From contig CASENM010000027.1 in assembly GCA_949289295.1 (NCBI GenBank), positions 100,823-164,822 of the forward strand: a stretch of DNA of 64,000 bases, in the 5' to 3' direction. A program made the translations under genes and the position numbers. The notes beneath the pieces were generated by a model, which searched no databases, was not told the DNA's origin, and worked only from the letters and a program-made list of their open reading frames with translations. The number at the start of each line of letters is the position of its first letter. Positions within the stretch are counted from its first letter, which is position 1. The DNA is from an uncultured Bacteroides sp. Its GTDB lineage: Bacteria; Bacteroidota; Bacteroidia; Bacteroidales; Bacteroidaceae. Shown here in pieces: positions 43,972-53,654 of the stretch.

Positions 43972-44915
43972 TATTTCAGGTATTCAGTCACATTCTTTTC
44001 GATGCGTGCGGCAAGATTGTCGGTGTCGCCTTTTATGAAGGCCTCCCCGGTCAGATGCTCGAACAGCTCGATGTAGCGGTCGCTGATAGAAGCCACGATT
44101 TCCGGAGTCATCTCAGGCACCTTCTGTCCCTCTTTTCCCTGGAATCCGTTTTCCATCAGCCATTCGCGTACGAACTCTTTCGAGAGCTGCTTTTGCGGTT
44201 CTCCGTTCTCGAAACGTTCCTGATAGCCTTCCGCATAGAAGTAGCGGCTGGAGTCGGGAGTATGGATCTCGTCCATCAGATAGATTTCCCCATTGTGCTT
44301 TCCGAATTCATATTTCGTGTCCACGAGAATCAGTCCGCGTGAGGCGGCGATTTCCGTGCCGCGTTCAAAGAGAGCCAGCGTATATTGTTCCAGCTTTTCA
44401 TATTCCTCAGGAGTGGCAAGCCCTTTCTCCAGGATTTCTTCTTTCGAGATGTCCTCATCGTGCAGCCCCATTTCAGCTTTGGTGGTCGGGGTGATGATCG
44501 GATGGGGGAATTTCTCATTTTCTCTCATTCCTTCAGGCAGACGTACGCCGCAGATTTCGCGTACTCCGCTCTTGTAGGCACGCCATGCGCTTCCGCACAG
44601 GTATCCGCGCACAATCATTTCAATGGGGAATCCTTTGCACAATACGCCTACGGTGACCATAGGGTCGGGAGTGGCCAGTTTCCAGTTCGGACAGATGTCG
44701 GTTGTGGCGTCGAGGAATTTGGCCGCAATCTGGTTCAGCATCTGGCCCTTATAAGGGATACCTTCCGGCAGCACGACATCGAATGCGGAGATACGGTCGG
44801 TTGCCACCATCACTAGTTTTTCGTCATTGATGTTGTACACATCACGCACTTTGCCGTGGTACACGCTTTTCTGTCCAGGAAAGTGATAGTCTGTTTTTGT
44901 TAACGCTTTGCTCAT
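43971..44915 (-). CDS. purC: SAICAR synthase (phosphoribosylaminoimidazole-succinocarboxamide synthase)
   Basis: Purine biosynthesis ligase, 314 residues. The motifs are [12 protein letters not shown] (ATP grip) near 20-31, the segment [44 protein letters not shown] and [12 protein letters not shown]. The length is that of the longer, yeast-like form. Its stop codon is formed at the edge of the 14-bp tandem repeats. It lies 50 bp after phoH in the same direction. Confidence 0.96.
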   Translation of the reverse strand: MSKALTKTDYHFPGQKSVYHGKVRDVYNINDEKLVMVATDRISAFDVVLPEGIPYKGQMLNQIAAKFLDATTDICPNWKLATPDPMVTVGVLCKGFPIEMIVRGYLCGSAWRAYKSGVREICGVRLPEGMRENEKFPHPIITPTTKAEMGLHDEDISKEEILEKGLATPEEYEKLEQYTLALFERGTEIAASRGLILVDTKYEFGKHNGEIYLMDEIHTPDSSRYFYAEGYQERFENGEPQKQLSKEFVREWLMENGFQGKEGQKVPEMTPEIVASISDRYIELFEHLTGEAFIKGDTDNLAARIEKNVTEYLK

Positions 44916-44965
44916 TTTCTTCTTGTTTTAAGAATATTTTGAATCTGTACTTTCTTGTTCTGTTG

Positions 44966-45955
44966 TCAGGGTTTCTGGTCCGTAGAGGCGGTGCCGGTCG
45001 CAACTTGTCTTTTCTTGTTCTTTTCCTCGAATTTTTCGTAAGCTTCCACAATCCGTGTCACCAGTTTATGGCGGACGATGTCTTTTTTGTTCAGTTCGAC
45101 AATGCTGATTCCTTTTACGTCTTTCAGGATTTTCATGGCTTGCACCAGCCCTGATGTCTGCGAGGGAGGCAGGTCTATCTGGGTCATGTCTCCGGTTACG
45201 ATCATCTTGGTATTCATGCCCATACGTGTAAGGAACATTTTGATTTGCTGGGTCGTGGTGTTCTGCGCCTCATCGAGGATGACTATCGCATCGTTCAGCG
45301 TACGTCCGCGCATGAAAGCCAGAGGCGCGATCTGAATGATGTTGAGTTCCATGTATTCCTTCAGTTTCACAGCCGGAATCATGTCTTGCAGCGCATCGTA
45401 GAGAGGTTGGAGGTATGGGTCGATCTTTTCTTTCATGTCGCCGGGGAGGAAACCTAGTTTTTCTCCCGCCTCGACAGCCGGACGGCTCAAGATGATTTTC
45501 TTGATTTCCTTGTTTTTCAGCGCGCGTACGGCAAGTGCGATTGCCGTATAGGTCTTGCCGGAACCGGCCGGGCCGATGGCAAATATCATGTCGTTCTTCT
45601 CGAACTCGTGCACCAGCTTCAGCTGGTTCTCGCTGCGTGGAGTGATGGGCTTTCCGGTGACGCTGAATACAATGGCGTCGCCTGTCTTCTCGATTTTCGG
45701 CATATTGCCGCTTACGATGTCAAGGATCACCTCCTCGTTCAGGGAGTTGTATTTGTCGCAGTGTTTCTCGAGCGCGAGCACGGCCTCCTCAAAGGCGCAC
45801 AGCTCTTCCTCGTCTCCCATCACTTTGATGACGTTTCCGCGTGCCACGATCCTCAGTTTGGGGAACAGCGCCTTGATCATCTGCATGTGGGTATTGTTTA
45901 CTCCATAGAATACTACAGGGTCAATATCTTCGAGTACAATATGTTTTTCTATCAT
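44966..45955 (-). CDS. PhoH family ATPase
   Basis: Cytoplasmic ATPase of the PhoH-like (YbeZ) group, 329 residues. The N-terminal KH-like part covers about 1-75. Walker A is GPAGSGKT at 128-135 and Walker B AIVILDEAQN near 226-235, with the family segments LSRPAVEAGEKLGFLPGD and VTGDMTQIDLP. It is thought to act with RNA processing or ribosome maturation factors. A -7 box TAAATTTG is at 45994-46001 on the minus strand. It is the first gene of the leftward cluster. Confidence 0.93.
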   Translation of the reverse strand: MIEKHIVLEDIDPVVFYGVNNTHMQMIKALFPKLRIVARGNVIKVMGDEEELCAFEEAVLALEKHCDKYNSLNEEVILDIVSGNMPKIEKTGDAIVFSVTGKPITPRSENQLKLVHEFEKNDMIFAIGPAGSGKTYTAIALAVRALKNKEIKKIILSRPAVEAGEKLGFLPGDMKEKIDPYLQPLYDALQDMIPAVKLKEYMELNIIQIAPLAFMRGRTLNDAIVILDEAQNTTTQQIKMFLTRMGMNTKMIVTGDMTQIDLPPSQTSGLVQAMKILKDVKGISIVELNKKDIVRHKLVTRIVEAYEKFEEKNKKRQVATGTASTDQKP

Positions 45956-46075
45956 TCAATAATCGGGATATGTTTGTGCAGTTGATTTTTGTGCAAATTT
46001 AATCATAACTTTTGATTGTATGCAGGGCGGAATGCAATTTCTTGGTATATTTGTGTCGGATTTATACATATTTCA

Positions 46076-47737
46076 ATGATACGTAAAATTGGACTGATAC
46101 TGACACTTGTATCCGCATTGTCGGGACAGGCACAAAATATGCCCGAGGATTATTTTGCTTCGCCCTTTGATTTTCCTTTGTTGCTGAGTGCGAATTTCGG
46201 TGAGCTGAGGCCGAACCATTTCCATAACGGGATCGACATCAAGACGCAGGGGGTGGTGGGAAAACCCGTACATTGTGTGGCCGACGGCTATGTGTCGCGC
46301 GTTGCGGTATTGCACGGCGGATACGGACAGGTAATCTATGTGGCGCATCCAAATGGACTGACTTCGGTGTACGGGCATGTCCTTTCGTTCGCGCCGGCCG
46401 TGCAGAAGGCGGTGCGTGATTATCAGTATGCGCACGAGACTTTTGTATGTGACTTGAGGTTCGGGCCGGACAAGTTTCCTGTAAGGAAGGGGGACATTGT
46501 GGCCGTCAGCGGGAATGAGGGGGCATCGGCCGGTCCTCATCTCCATCTGGAACTGCGCCGTACGGAAACGAACGAATATATTGACCCGATACCTTATTTC
46601 AAGCGTTACCTGAAAGATACGAAGGCGCCGGTGCCGAGTCTGGTAGGCTTTTATCCTTTACCGGGAAAGGGGGTCGTGGATGGTTCGGCACGCCGTAAGC
46701 TGGTGCCTGTCTCCAGATTGGGACGTCCTATGACGGCATGGGGAAAGCTGTATACAGGAATCAGTGCGAAAGATTACATGGACGGCACGTCAAATTTCTA
46801 TGGAGTACACTCCGTGACGTTGTATGTGGATTCCGTGAAAGTGTTCAACAGCACGACTGATACGGTGGCTCCTGACGAGAACCGGATGATCAACGCCTTC
46901 ACTGATTTTGAGGAGCTGAGCCGTACCCGACGTCTGGTCATGCGTTCGTATCGGTTGCCGGGAAACCGTCTTCGGATGCTTCATACGCAGGATGACCGTG
47001 GGGTGATTGACATTGATGAGGAACGTGACTACCACTTCAGATATGTGCTGGAGGACAATTTCGGCAATCATCGTGTGTGCAGTTTTGTGGTCAGAGGCCG
47101 GAAGCAGGAGATTCCGGTTCCGGACGAAAGGAGAGGGCAGACATTATACTGGAACCGTACGAATGTGGTGCAGCGTCCCGGACTGGAACTGGTTGTCCCG
47201 AAGTATCATGTGTATGACGATGTGAAACTTCATGCCGGAATCAGAGAAGACAGCGCGGGCATATCGTTCGACTATGTGCTGGATGCGGGATATACTCCGC
47301 TCCACGGTTATTGTCCGCTCTCAATCGGGATGCGTTGCATGCCGGTGCCCGACACGACAAAATACTATGTCGTGCAGAAATGGGGCAGATGGCGCGCTCC
47401 GATGGGCGGCAAGTATGAGAACGGGTGGATGAGGACCAAGGTCCGTTCGTTGGGCACATTTGCCGTGGCTCTCGATACGGTGGCTCCGCGCATTGTTCCG
47501 TTAGGGCGGAGCGGTTGGAAATCGTCGCGCAGTATCCGTTTCCGGGTGAGCGACGCGGAATCGGGCATTGCCTCTTATAAGGTGTACATCGACGGGAAGT
47601 TTGTGCTTTTCGGACTGAAAAAAGGAGTGCTGGTCATCCAGGACAAGGAGAAGGTGCGGCGTGGAGTGCCCCATGAGGCGGAGGTGGTGGTGACTGACCA
47701 GTGCGGAAACGTGGCACGTGAGAGATATTCATTCTGA
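46076..47737 (+). CDS. M23 family metallopeptidase (LytM-type)
   Basis: A 553-residue secreted peptidoglycan endopeptidase. The signal peptide is cut near GQAQ (residue 20). The M23 domain is near the N-terminus (about 30-200), with HFHNGIDIK (zinc ligands H50 and D54) and SAGPHLHLELR. The long C-terminal region is beta-rich with an Ig-like part (SIRFRVSDAESGIASYKVYI) that may bind the wall or partner proteins. The start is ATG 46076 (MIRKIG); the upstream open frame crosses a -7 box TATATTTG at 46046-46053. Confidence 0.9.
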   Translation: MIRKIGLILTLVSALSGQAQNMPEDYFASPFDFPLLLSANFGELRPNHFHNGIDIKTQGVVGKPVHCVADGYVSRVAVLHGGYGQVIYVAHPNGLTSVYGHVLSFAPAVQKAVRDYQYAHETFVCDLRFGPDKFPVRKGDIVAVSGNEGASAGPHLHLELRRTETNEYIDPIPYFKRYLKDTKAPVPSLVGFYPLPGKGVVDGSARRKLVPVSRLGRPMTAWGKLYTGISAKDYMDGTSNFYGVHSVTLYVDSVKVFNSTTDTVAPDENRMINAFTDFEELSRTRRLVMRSYRLPGNRLRMLHTQDDRGVIDIDEERDYHFRYVLEDNFGNHRVCSFVVRGRKQEIPVPDERRGQTLYWNRTNVVQRPGLELVVPKYHVYDDVKLHAGIREDSAGISFDYVLDAGYTPLHGYCPLSIGMRCMPVPDTTKYYVVQKWGRWRAPMGGKYENGWMRTKVRSLGTFAVALDTVAPRIVPLGRSGWKSSRSIRFRVSDAESGIASYKVYIDGKFVLFGLKKGVLVIQDKEKVRRGVPHEAEVVVTDQCGNVARERYSF

Positions 47738-47849
47738 TGGTGTCCGGGCGGGCATCTGAGAATTGGTGTCGTATAAAGATTCCGTGGCTTTATGTTCTGA
47801 GGCATTGAATTATTGTTCTACTATATATTATAAAAATTAAGAAAAAGAA

Positions 47850-49499
47850 ATGGGAATGAGAAAAGTGTTCGCCGCGGCCGTGTTGCTTGTGGCGGGTGTG
47901 ACAAGCGGATGGGCTTGCACCAATTTCATTGTGGGTAAAAACGCATCGGCTGACGGTTCGGTAATCGTGTCTTATTCGGCTGATTCGTACGGGATGTTCG
48001 GTTTCCTTTGTCATTATCCTGCGGCCGTGCATGCCGAAGGGGCCATGCGTGACATCTATGAGTGGGATACCGGCAAGTATCTCGGTCAGATCAGAGAGGC
48101 GAAGCAGACTTATAACGTAATCGGAAACATCAACGAGTTTCAGGTGACCATCGGCGAGACCACTTTCGGCGGGCGTCCGGAACTGGTGGACACGACCGGG
48201 GTGATGGATTACGGAAGCTTGATTTATGTCGCCCTGCAGCGTTCGCGCAGTGCCAAGGAAGCCATCAAGGTGATGACTGACCTGGTGAAGGAATACGGAT
48301 ACTACAGCAGCGGCGAGTCGTTTTCGATTGCCGATCCAAATGAGGCGTGGATTATGGAGATGATCGGCAAAGGCCCCGGCGTGAAGGGTGCCGTATGGGT
48401 GGCCGTACGTGTCCCCGATGACTGTATCGCCGCTCACGCCAACCAGAGTCGCATCCATCAGTTCGCGCTCGATGACAAGGACAACTGCCTGTATTCGCCG
48501 GATGTCATCTCGTTCGCCCGTGAGAAAGGCTATTTCAGCGGCAGGAACGAGGACTTCAGTTTTGCCGATGCCTATTGTCCCCTCGATTTCAGCGGCCTTC
48601 GTGCCTGTGAGGCCCGTGTGTGGAGTTTCTATAACATGTTCAGCAAGACTACGGGACAGGCATATCTTCCTTACATACAGGGAGAGAGCAAGGACCCCAT
48701 GCCCTTGTATGTGAAGCCCGACCGCAAGGTGTCGGTGCGCGACATCCAACATGCTATGCGCGACCATTATGAAGGTACTCCACTCGACATCACCAAGGAT
48801 CTTGGAGCCGGCTGTTTTGCTTCGCCTTATCGCCTGTCTCCTCTGACGTTCAATGTGGACGGCCAGGAGTATTTTAATGAACGTCCCATCTCCACCCAGC
48901 AGAGCGGTTTCGTGTTTGTCTCGCAGATGCGTGCCAGCATGCCCGATGTGGTGGGTGGTGTGTTGTGGTTCGGTCTTGACGATGCCAACATGACGGTGTT
49001 CACCCCCGTGTATTGCCAGACTGACAAAGTGCCTTATCCGTATGCCAAAGGCAACGGCGACTGTGTGACTTTCTCGTGGGATTCCGGCTTCTGGATTTAT
49101 AACTGGGTGGCCGACATGATCCGTCCGCGCTACAGTCAGATGGAGGGCGACATGCGTACAGTCCAGAACAGTCTGGAGGACATGTTCGCCACTGCGCAGA
49201 AGGGCATAGAGAGCACGGCCCTGGAGCTTTATCAGCAAGATCCGGAAAAGGCGCGCGGTTTCCTGACAGAATATACCTCATCGACAGCGAACACGGCTGT
49301 GGCCAGCTGGAAGAAGTTGGGCGAGTTCCTGATTGTCCGCTACAACGACGGAGTGGTCAAACGTGTGAAGGACGGACAGCTACAGCGCCCGGAAACGGGA
49401 AACACGGCTCCTTACGACCGTCCGGGCTATCCGCAGGATTTCCTGAAGCAGCTGGTGAAAGCTACAGGCGACCGCTATAAGGTGAAGGAGTTGAAATGA
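47850..49499 (+). CDS. C69 family dipeptidase
   Basis: Ntn-hydrolase peptidase of family C69 (PepD-like, formerly U34), 549 residues. A signal peptide ends at the catalytic cysteine C23 in WACTNFIVGKNAS, which would become the new N-terminus, as in this family. Other segments are SADGSVIVSYSADSYG, the NINEFQVTIGETTFGGR block and MDYGSLIYVALQRS. It probably hydrolyses dipeptides in the periplasm. It starts at ATG 47850 or 47856. Confidence 0.92.
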   Translation: MGMRKVFAAAVLLVAGVTSGWACTNFIVGKNASADGSVIVSYSADSYGMFGFLCHYPAAVHAEGAMRDIYEWDTGKYLGQIREAKQTYNVIGNINEFQVTIGETTFGGRPELVDTTGVMDYGSLIYVALQRSRSAKEAIKVMTDLVKEYGYYSSGESFSIADPNEAWIMEMIGKGPGVKGAVWVAVRVPDDCIAAHANQSRIHQFALDDKDNCLYSPDVISFAREKGYFSGRNEDFSFADAYCPLDFSGLRACEARVWSFYNMFSKTTGQAYLPYIQGESKDPMPLYVKPDRKVSVRDIQHAMRDHYEGTPLDITKDLGAGCFASPYRLSPLTFNVDGQEYFNERPISTQQSGFVFVSQMRASMPDVVGGVLWFGLDDANMTVFTPVYCQTDKVPYPYAKGNGDCVTFSWDSGFWIYNWVADMIRPRYSQMEGDMRTVQNSLEDMFATAQKGIESTALELYQQDPEKARGFLTEYTSSTANTAVASWKKLGEFLIVRYNDGVVKRVKDGQLQRPETGNTAPYDRPGYPQDFLKQLVKATGDRYKVKELK

Positions 49500-49564
49500 T
49501 TTCGCAGAGCGCCGGACTTTTCCGTCCGTCGTCATGATTCCGGACGGACACAGGTTCCGCAGTC

Positions 49565-49596
49565 TTACGGCATGAGTCTCACGGCTTGTGCCGTAA
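49565..49596 (+). terminator. terminator after C69 dipeptidase
   Basis: A 12-position stem (TTACGGCATGAG with CTTGTGCCGTAA, two wobbles), an 8-nt loop, then AATTTTTG. Confidence 0.78.
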
Positions 49597-49693
49597 AATT
49601 TTTGTTTCACATCTAGGATAATTGGATTTTTTTTTTTATTTTTGTCTCTGTCTTGGATGAATACCTGAAAAACTAAAATAACAACTGAAAATC

Positions 49694-51436
49694 ATGGAAA
49701 ACGAAGAATTGATCAAACAATGCACAGAAAAGGCACAGGCCTGGTTGTCACCCGCTTATGATGCGGAAACTCAGGCCGAAGTAAGACGCATGCTGGAAAA
49801 CCCCGACAAGACAGAGCTTATCGACGCGTTCTATAAGGATCTGGAATTCGGTACGGGCGGTCTGCGCGGCATCATGGGTGCGGGCTCCAACCGCATGAAC
49901 ATCTACACGGTGGGTGCCGCCACACAGGGACTGGCCAACTATCTGAACAAATGTTTTGCCGGTAAGGACAACATTTCCGTAGTGGTAGGTCATGACTGCC
50001 GTAACAACAGCCGCAAGTTTGCTGAAATTTCTGCCGATATTTTCTCTGCAAACGGTATAAAGGTCTATCTGTTCGACGATATGCGTCCGACTCCTGAAAT
50101 GTCGTTCGCTATCCGTCATTTGGGATGCCAGAGCGGTATCAACATCACCGCTTCCCATAACCCGAAAGAATACAACGGCTACAAGGCTTATTGGGACGAC
50201 GGCGCACAGGTGCTGGCTCCGCACGACAAGGGTATCATCGATGAGGTGAACAAGGTGAAGGTGGATGACATCAAGTTTACAAAGAATGCTGATCTGATTC
50301 AGATTGTCGGCAAAGAAATTGATGACGAATACCTGAAACGCATCCATACCATCTCGATTGATCCGGAAGTCATCAAACGGCAGAAGGATTTGAAGATTGT
50401 CTACACTCCGATTCACGGAACAGGTATGATGCTGATTCCGCAGTCGCTGAAACTGTGGGGCTTCGAGAACGTACACTGCGTGCCTGAACAGATGGTGAAG
50501 AGCGGCGATTTCCCGACTGTGGTTTCTCCGAATCCGGAAAATGCGGAAGCGTTGACTTTGGCTATCAAGCTGGCTAAGGAGATTGACGCCGACATCGTGA
50601 TGGCTTCTGACCCGGACGCTGACCGTGTAGGTATGGCCTGCAAGGACAGCAAGGGCGAGTGGGTGCTCATCAACGGTAACCAGACTTGTCTGATTTTCCT
50701 GTACTATATCATCAAGAACCGTATCGCAACGGGCAAGATGGCCGGCAACGAATTTATCGTGAAGACCATTGTGACTACCGACCTGATTAAGACGGTGGCC
50801 GACAAGAATCATATCAAAATGCTTGACTGCTATACGGGATTCAAGTGGATTGCACGTGAAATCCGTTTGCGTGAAGGCAAGGAACAGTATATCGGTGGCG
50901 GTGAGGAAAGCTATGGATTCCTGGCTGAGGACTTCGTGCGTGACAAAGATGCCGTTTCCGCCTGCTCATTGCTGGCTGAAATCTGCGCGTGGGCGAAAGA
51001 CCAGGGCAAGACCTTGTATGACGTGCTGATGGAAATTTACGTGGAATACGGATTCTCCAAAGAGCTTACCGTCAATGTGGTGAAGCCGGGCAAGACAGGT
51101 GCTGATGAAATCAAGGCGATGATGGACAACTTCCGTGCTTGTCCTCCAAAGGAACTCGGCGGATCGGAAGTGGTACTGGTGAAAGACTACAAGTCGCTGA
51201 AGGCTACAGACAACAAGGGTAATGTGATTGATCTGGAAATGCCGGAAACATCCAACGTGCTGCAGTTCTTTACGGCCGACGGCACAAAGGTTTCCGTACG
51301 TCCGTCAGGAACAGAACCGAAAATCAAGTTTTACATGGAAGTGAAAGGCGAAATGCAGTGCCCGAAGTGCTATGCAGGAGCTACTGCCGATGCCATGGAA
51401 AAGATTGAGGCTGTAAAGAAATCTTTGGGAATCTGA
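49694..51436 (+). CDS. phosphoglucomutase/phosphomannomutase
   Basis: Alpha-D-phosphohexomutase of the four-domain family, 580 residues. The phosphoserine loop is TASHNPKEYNGYK with Ser154, the metal loop is ASDPDADRVG, the sugar loop is GGGEESYGF, and the phosphate-binding end is RPSGTEPKIKFY. It interconverts glucose (or mannose) 1- and 6-phosphate. A -7-like TATTTTTG lies at 49637-49644, but no clear -33 box is seen. Confidence 0.94.
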   Translation: MENEELIKQCTEKAQAWLSPAYDAETQAEVRRMLENPDKTELIDAFYKDLEFGTGGLRGIMGAGSNRMNIYTVGAATQGLANYLNKCFAGKDNISVVVGHDCRNNSRKFAEISADIFSANGIKVYLFDDMRPTPEMSFAIRHLGCQSGINITASHNPKEYNGYKAYWDDGAQVLAPHDKGIIDEVNKVKVDDIKFTKNADLIQIVGKEIDDEYLKRIHTISIDPEVIKRQKDLKIVYTPIHGTGMMLIPQSLKLWGFENVHCVPEQMVKSGDFPTVVSPNPENAEALTLAIKLAKEIDADIVMASDPDADRVGMACKDSKGEWVLINGNQTCLIFLYYIIKNRIATGKMAGNEFIVKTIVTTDLIKTVADKNHIKMLDCYTGFKWIAREIRLREGKEQYIGGGEESYGFLAEDFVRDKDAVSACSLLAEICAWAKDQGKTLYDVLMEIYVEYGFSKELTVNVVKPGKTGADEIKAMMDNFRACPPKELGGSEVVLVKDYKSLKATDNKGNVIDLEMPETSNVLQFFTADGTKVSVRPSGTEPKIKFYMEVKGEMQCPKCYAGATADAMEKIEAVKKSLGI

Positions 51437-51466
51437 TTCCCGTTTGAGGATGTCTTTGACAGGGAG

Positions 51467-51506
51467 TGTGCGGAGAGGCACGGATATGCCGTGTCTGCTC
51501 CGCACA
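51467..51506 (+). terminator. terminator after phosphoglucomutase
   Basis: Nested inverted repeat, TGTGCGGAG with CTCCGCACA on the outside and CACGG with CCGTG inside, followed by TTTTTTG. Confidence 0.85.
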
Positions 51507-51609
51507 TTTTTTGTGTCCGTATCCGGTGCCGGATTGTCTGATAAACTGACAATAAATGACCTTGGTTACTTACGAATGATAATTTATTTGAAAAAAAAGT
51601 ATCATTTTA

Positions 51610-51640
51610 TTTGTTTGTTTCAAAAAAGCCTTTACCTTTG
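51610..51640 (+). promoter_or_regulatory. promoter of the ilv operon leader
   Basis: -33 TTTG at 51610-51613, 19-nt spacer, -7 TACCTTTG at 51633-51640. Transcription should start near 51647, just before the leader peptide, and about 190 nt ahead of ilvD. Confidence 0.88.
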
Positions 51641-51661
51641 CGAATATAAATGATAAGAGAT

Positions 51662-51757
51662 ATGAACGCAACTCATACATTGGTCAATCTGGAAGTCCTG
51701 CATATTATTCGCGTCGTGGTCGTGGCACCAAGGGGTGAGGGGGCTTCGTGTATGTAG
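51662..51757 (+). CDS. ilv operon leader peptide
   Basis: A 31-codon ORF in the leader of the ilv operon. Eleven of codons 7-21 specify Leu, Val or Ile: LV.L.VL.II.VVVV, with Ile-Ile at 51704-51709 and four Val at 51713-51724. An in-frame ATG at 51650 would give 35 residues, but it is only about 3 nt from the expected transcript start. The ORF ends TAG at 51755-51757. Its composition and position, between a strong promoter and a terminator hairpin, mark it as a regulatory leader peptide read by the ribosome to sense charged branched-chain tRNAs. The peptide itself probably has no function. Confidence 0.82.
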   Translation: MNATHTLVNLEVLHIIRVVVVAPRGEGASCM

Positions 51758-51812
51758 TCGCATTGAATGATATTGGATGGAAGCCTTTCTCACCGGATGA
51801 TGAGAGAGGCTT
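51736..51812 (+). promoter_or_regulatory. ilv attenuator: antiterminator and terminator hairpins
   Basis: The terminator stem is AAGCCTTTCTC (51781-51791) with GAGAGAGGCTT (51802-51812), one G-U pair and a 10-nt loop, followed by TTTAATT. The left arm can instead pair with GTGAGGGGGCTT (51736-51747): GGCTT with AAGCC, two G-U pairs and GTGAG with CTCAC, with one bulge. A ribosome stalled on the Ile/Val codons leaves 51736-51747 free and favours read-through. A ribosome reaching the stop at 51757 covers it and favours termination before ilvD. Confidence 0.8.
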
Positions 51813-51835
51813 TTTAATTGAAAAATATGGTAAAG

Positions 51836-53638
51836 ATGAAACATCAGTTACGCAGTTCGATGAGTACGGAAGGCCGCCGGATGGCCGGGGCACGTGCCCT
51901 GTGGGTGGCCAATGGAATGAAAAGGGAAATGATGGGGAAACCTATCATCGCGATAGTCAATTCGTTTACTCAGTTTGTGCCGGGGCATACCCACCTGCAT
52001 GAGGTGGGCCAGCAGGTGAAGGCCGAGATTGAGAAGCTGGGATGCTTTGCGGCTGAGTTCAACACGATAGCCATCGATGACGGCATCGCCATGGGGCACG
52101 ACGGAATGCTGTATTCGCTTCCATCGCGCGACTTGATAGCAGATAGCGTGGAATACATGGTAAACGCGCACAAGGCGGATGCGATGGTCTGCATCTCGAA
52201 CTGTGACAAGATTACTCCGGGAATGCTGATGGCCGCCATGCGTTTGAACATTCCTACAGTGTTCGTGTCGGGAGGACCGATGGAAGCGGGAGAATGGGAC
52301 GGACAGCATCTTGACCTGATTGACGCGATGATCAAGTCGGCCGATCCTACGGTGAGCGACGAGGACGTGGCTCAGATTGAGTGTCATGCCTGTCCGGGAT
52401 GCGGTAGTTGCTCGGGAATGTTCACCGCCAATTCCATGAACTGCCTGAATGAGGCCATCGGACTGGCTCTTCCGGGTAACGGCACTGTTCTTGCCACTCA
52501 TGTTAACCGCAGACGGTTGTTTGAGGACGCGGCACGACTGATTGTGAAGAACGCTTACAAATATTATGAGGAAGGCGATGAGAGTGTGTTGCCGCGTAGT
52601 ATCGCTACCCGTCAGGCATTCCTGAATGCCATGACACTTGATATAGCGATGGGAGGTTCCACCAATACGGTGCTCCATCTGCTGGCTATCGCCCACGAAG
52701 GTGAAGTCGACTTCAAGATGGATGACATCGACATGCTTTCGCGCCGGGTGCCTTGTCTGTGTAAGGTGGCCCCCAACACGCAGAAATACCATATACAGGA
52801 CGTGAACCGTGCCGGAGGCATCCTGAACATTCTCGGTGAACTGGACAAGGGAGGACTGCTTGACACGTCAGTGAGCCGTGTCGACGGAATGACCTTGGCC
52901 GAAGCCATCGCCAGATACAGTATCTGTAAGCCCGACATCGACCCCGAAGCCAGACGCATTTATTCGAGTGCGCCGGGCGGAAAATTCAGTATAGAGATGG
53001 GTTCCCAGCAGGAGACTTGTCGGGAACTTGACACGGACCGTGCCGCCGGGTGTATCCGCGACCTGCAGCATGCGTACAGCAAGGACGGAGGGCTGGCCGT
53101 GCTGAAAGGGAACATCGCTCAGGACGGATGTGTGGTCAAGACCGCCGGAGTGGACGAAAGCATCTGGAAGTTCTCCGGTCCTGCCAAAGTGTTCGATTCA
53201 CAGGAGTCGGCTTGCGAAGGCATCTTGGGCGGAAAGGTGGTGAGCGGCGATGTGGTGGTCATCACGCACGAAGGTCCGAAAGGAGGGCCGGGTATGCAGG
53301 AAATGCTTTATCCCACCTCTTATATAAAGTCGAAGCATCTGGGCAAGGAATGCGCGCTGATTACCGACGGGCGTTTCAGTGGCGGCACCTCAGGGTTGAG
53401 CATCGGACATATTTCTCCCGAGGCGGCGGCTGGCGGTAATGTCGGGAAGATTGTGGACGGAGACATTATAGATATTGACATCCCGAACCGTTCTATCAAT
53501 GTGAGATTAAGTGACGAGGAACTGGCCGCAAGGCCGATGGCTCCGTTGACGCGCAATCGGGAAGTGTCGAAGGCGTTGAGAGCGTACGCAAGCATGGTAA
53601 GCTCTGCCGACAAGGGAGGAGTAAGGATTGTGGAATAA
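51836..53638 (+). CDS. ilvD: dihydroxy-acid dehydratase IlvD
   Basis: Iron-sulfur dehydratase of valine and isoleucine synthesis, 600 residues from ATG 51836 (MKHQLRSS); an ATG at 51827 is also in frame. The conserved segments are [42 protein letters not shown] (cluster cysteines), [11 protein letters not shown], and the end [16 protein letters not shown]. It is the first structural gene after the attenuator. ilvB starts 16 bp after its stop. Confidence 0.96.
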   Translation: MKHQLRSSMSTEGRRMAGARALWVANGMKREMMGKPIIAIVNSFTQFVPGHTHLHEVGQQVKAEIEKLGCFAAEFNTIAIDDGIAMGHDGMLYSLPSRDLIADSVEYMVNAHKADAMVCISNCDKITPGMLMAAMRLNIPTVFVSGGPMEAGEWDGQHLDLIDAMIKSADPTVSDEDVAQIECHACPGCGSCSGMFTANSMNCLNEAIGLALPGNGTVLATHVNRRRLFEDAARLIVKNAYKYYEEGDESVLPRSIATRQAFLNAMTLDIAMGGSTNTVLHLLAIAHEGEVDFKMDDIDMLSRRVPCLCKVAPNTQKYHIQDVNRAGGILNILGELDKGGLLDTSVSRVDGMTLAEAIARYSICKPDIDPEARRIYSSAPGGKFSIEMGSQQETCRELDTDRAAGCIRDLQHAYSKDGGLAVLKGNIAQDGCVVKTAGVDESIWKFSGPAKVFDSQESACEGILGGKVVSGDVVVITHEGPKGGPGMQEMLYPTSYIKSKHLGKECALITDGRFSGGTSGLSIGHISPEAAAGGNVGKIVDGDIIDIDIPNRSINVRLSDEELAARPMAPLTRNREVSKALRAYASMVSSADKGGVRIVE

Positions 53639-53654
53639 TGTAAAACAGGAATAT

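Noticed and set aside
47790-49238. A 482-codon open frame antisense to the C69 dipeptidase gene
   Set aside because: The plus-strand protein has clear family motifs and a catalytic Cys at the expected place. The antisense product is His- and Arg-rich with no recognisable domain, and no promoter fits it. Codon bias of the real gene removes stops on the other strand.
51444-51653. A 69-codon ORF between phosphoglucomutase and the ilv leader
   Set aside because: It overlaps the phosphoglucomutase terminator and the ilv promoter, and its product shows no domain.
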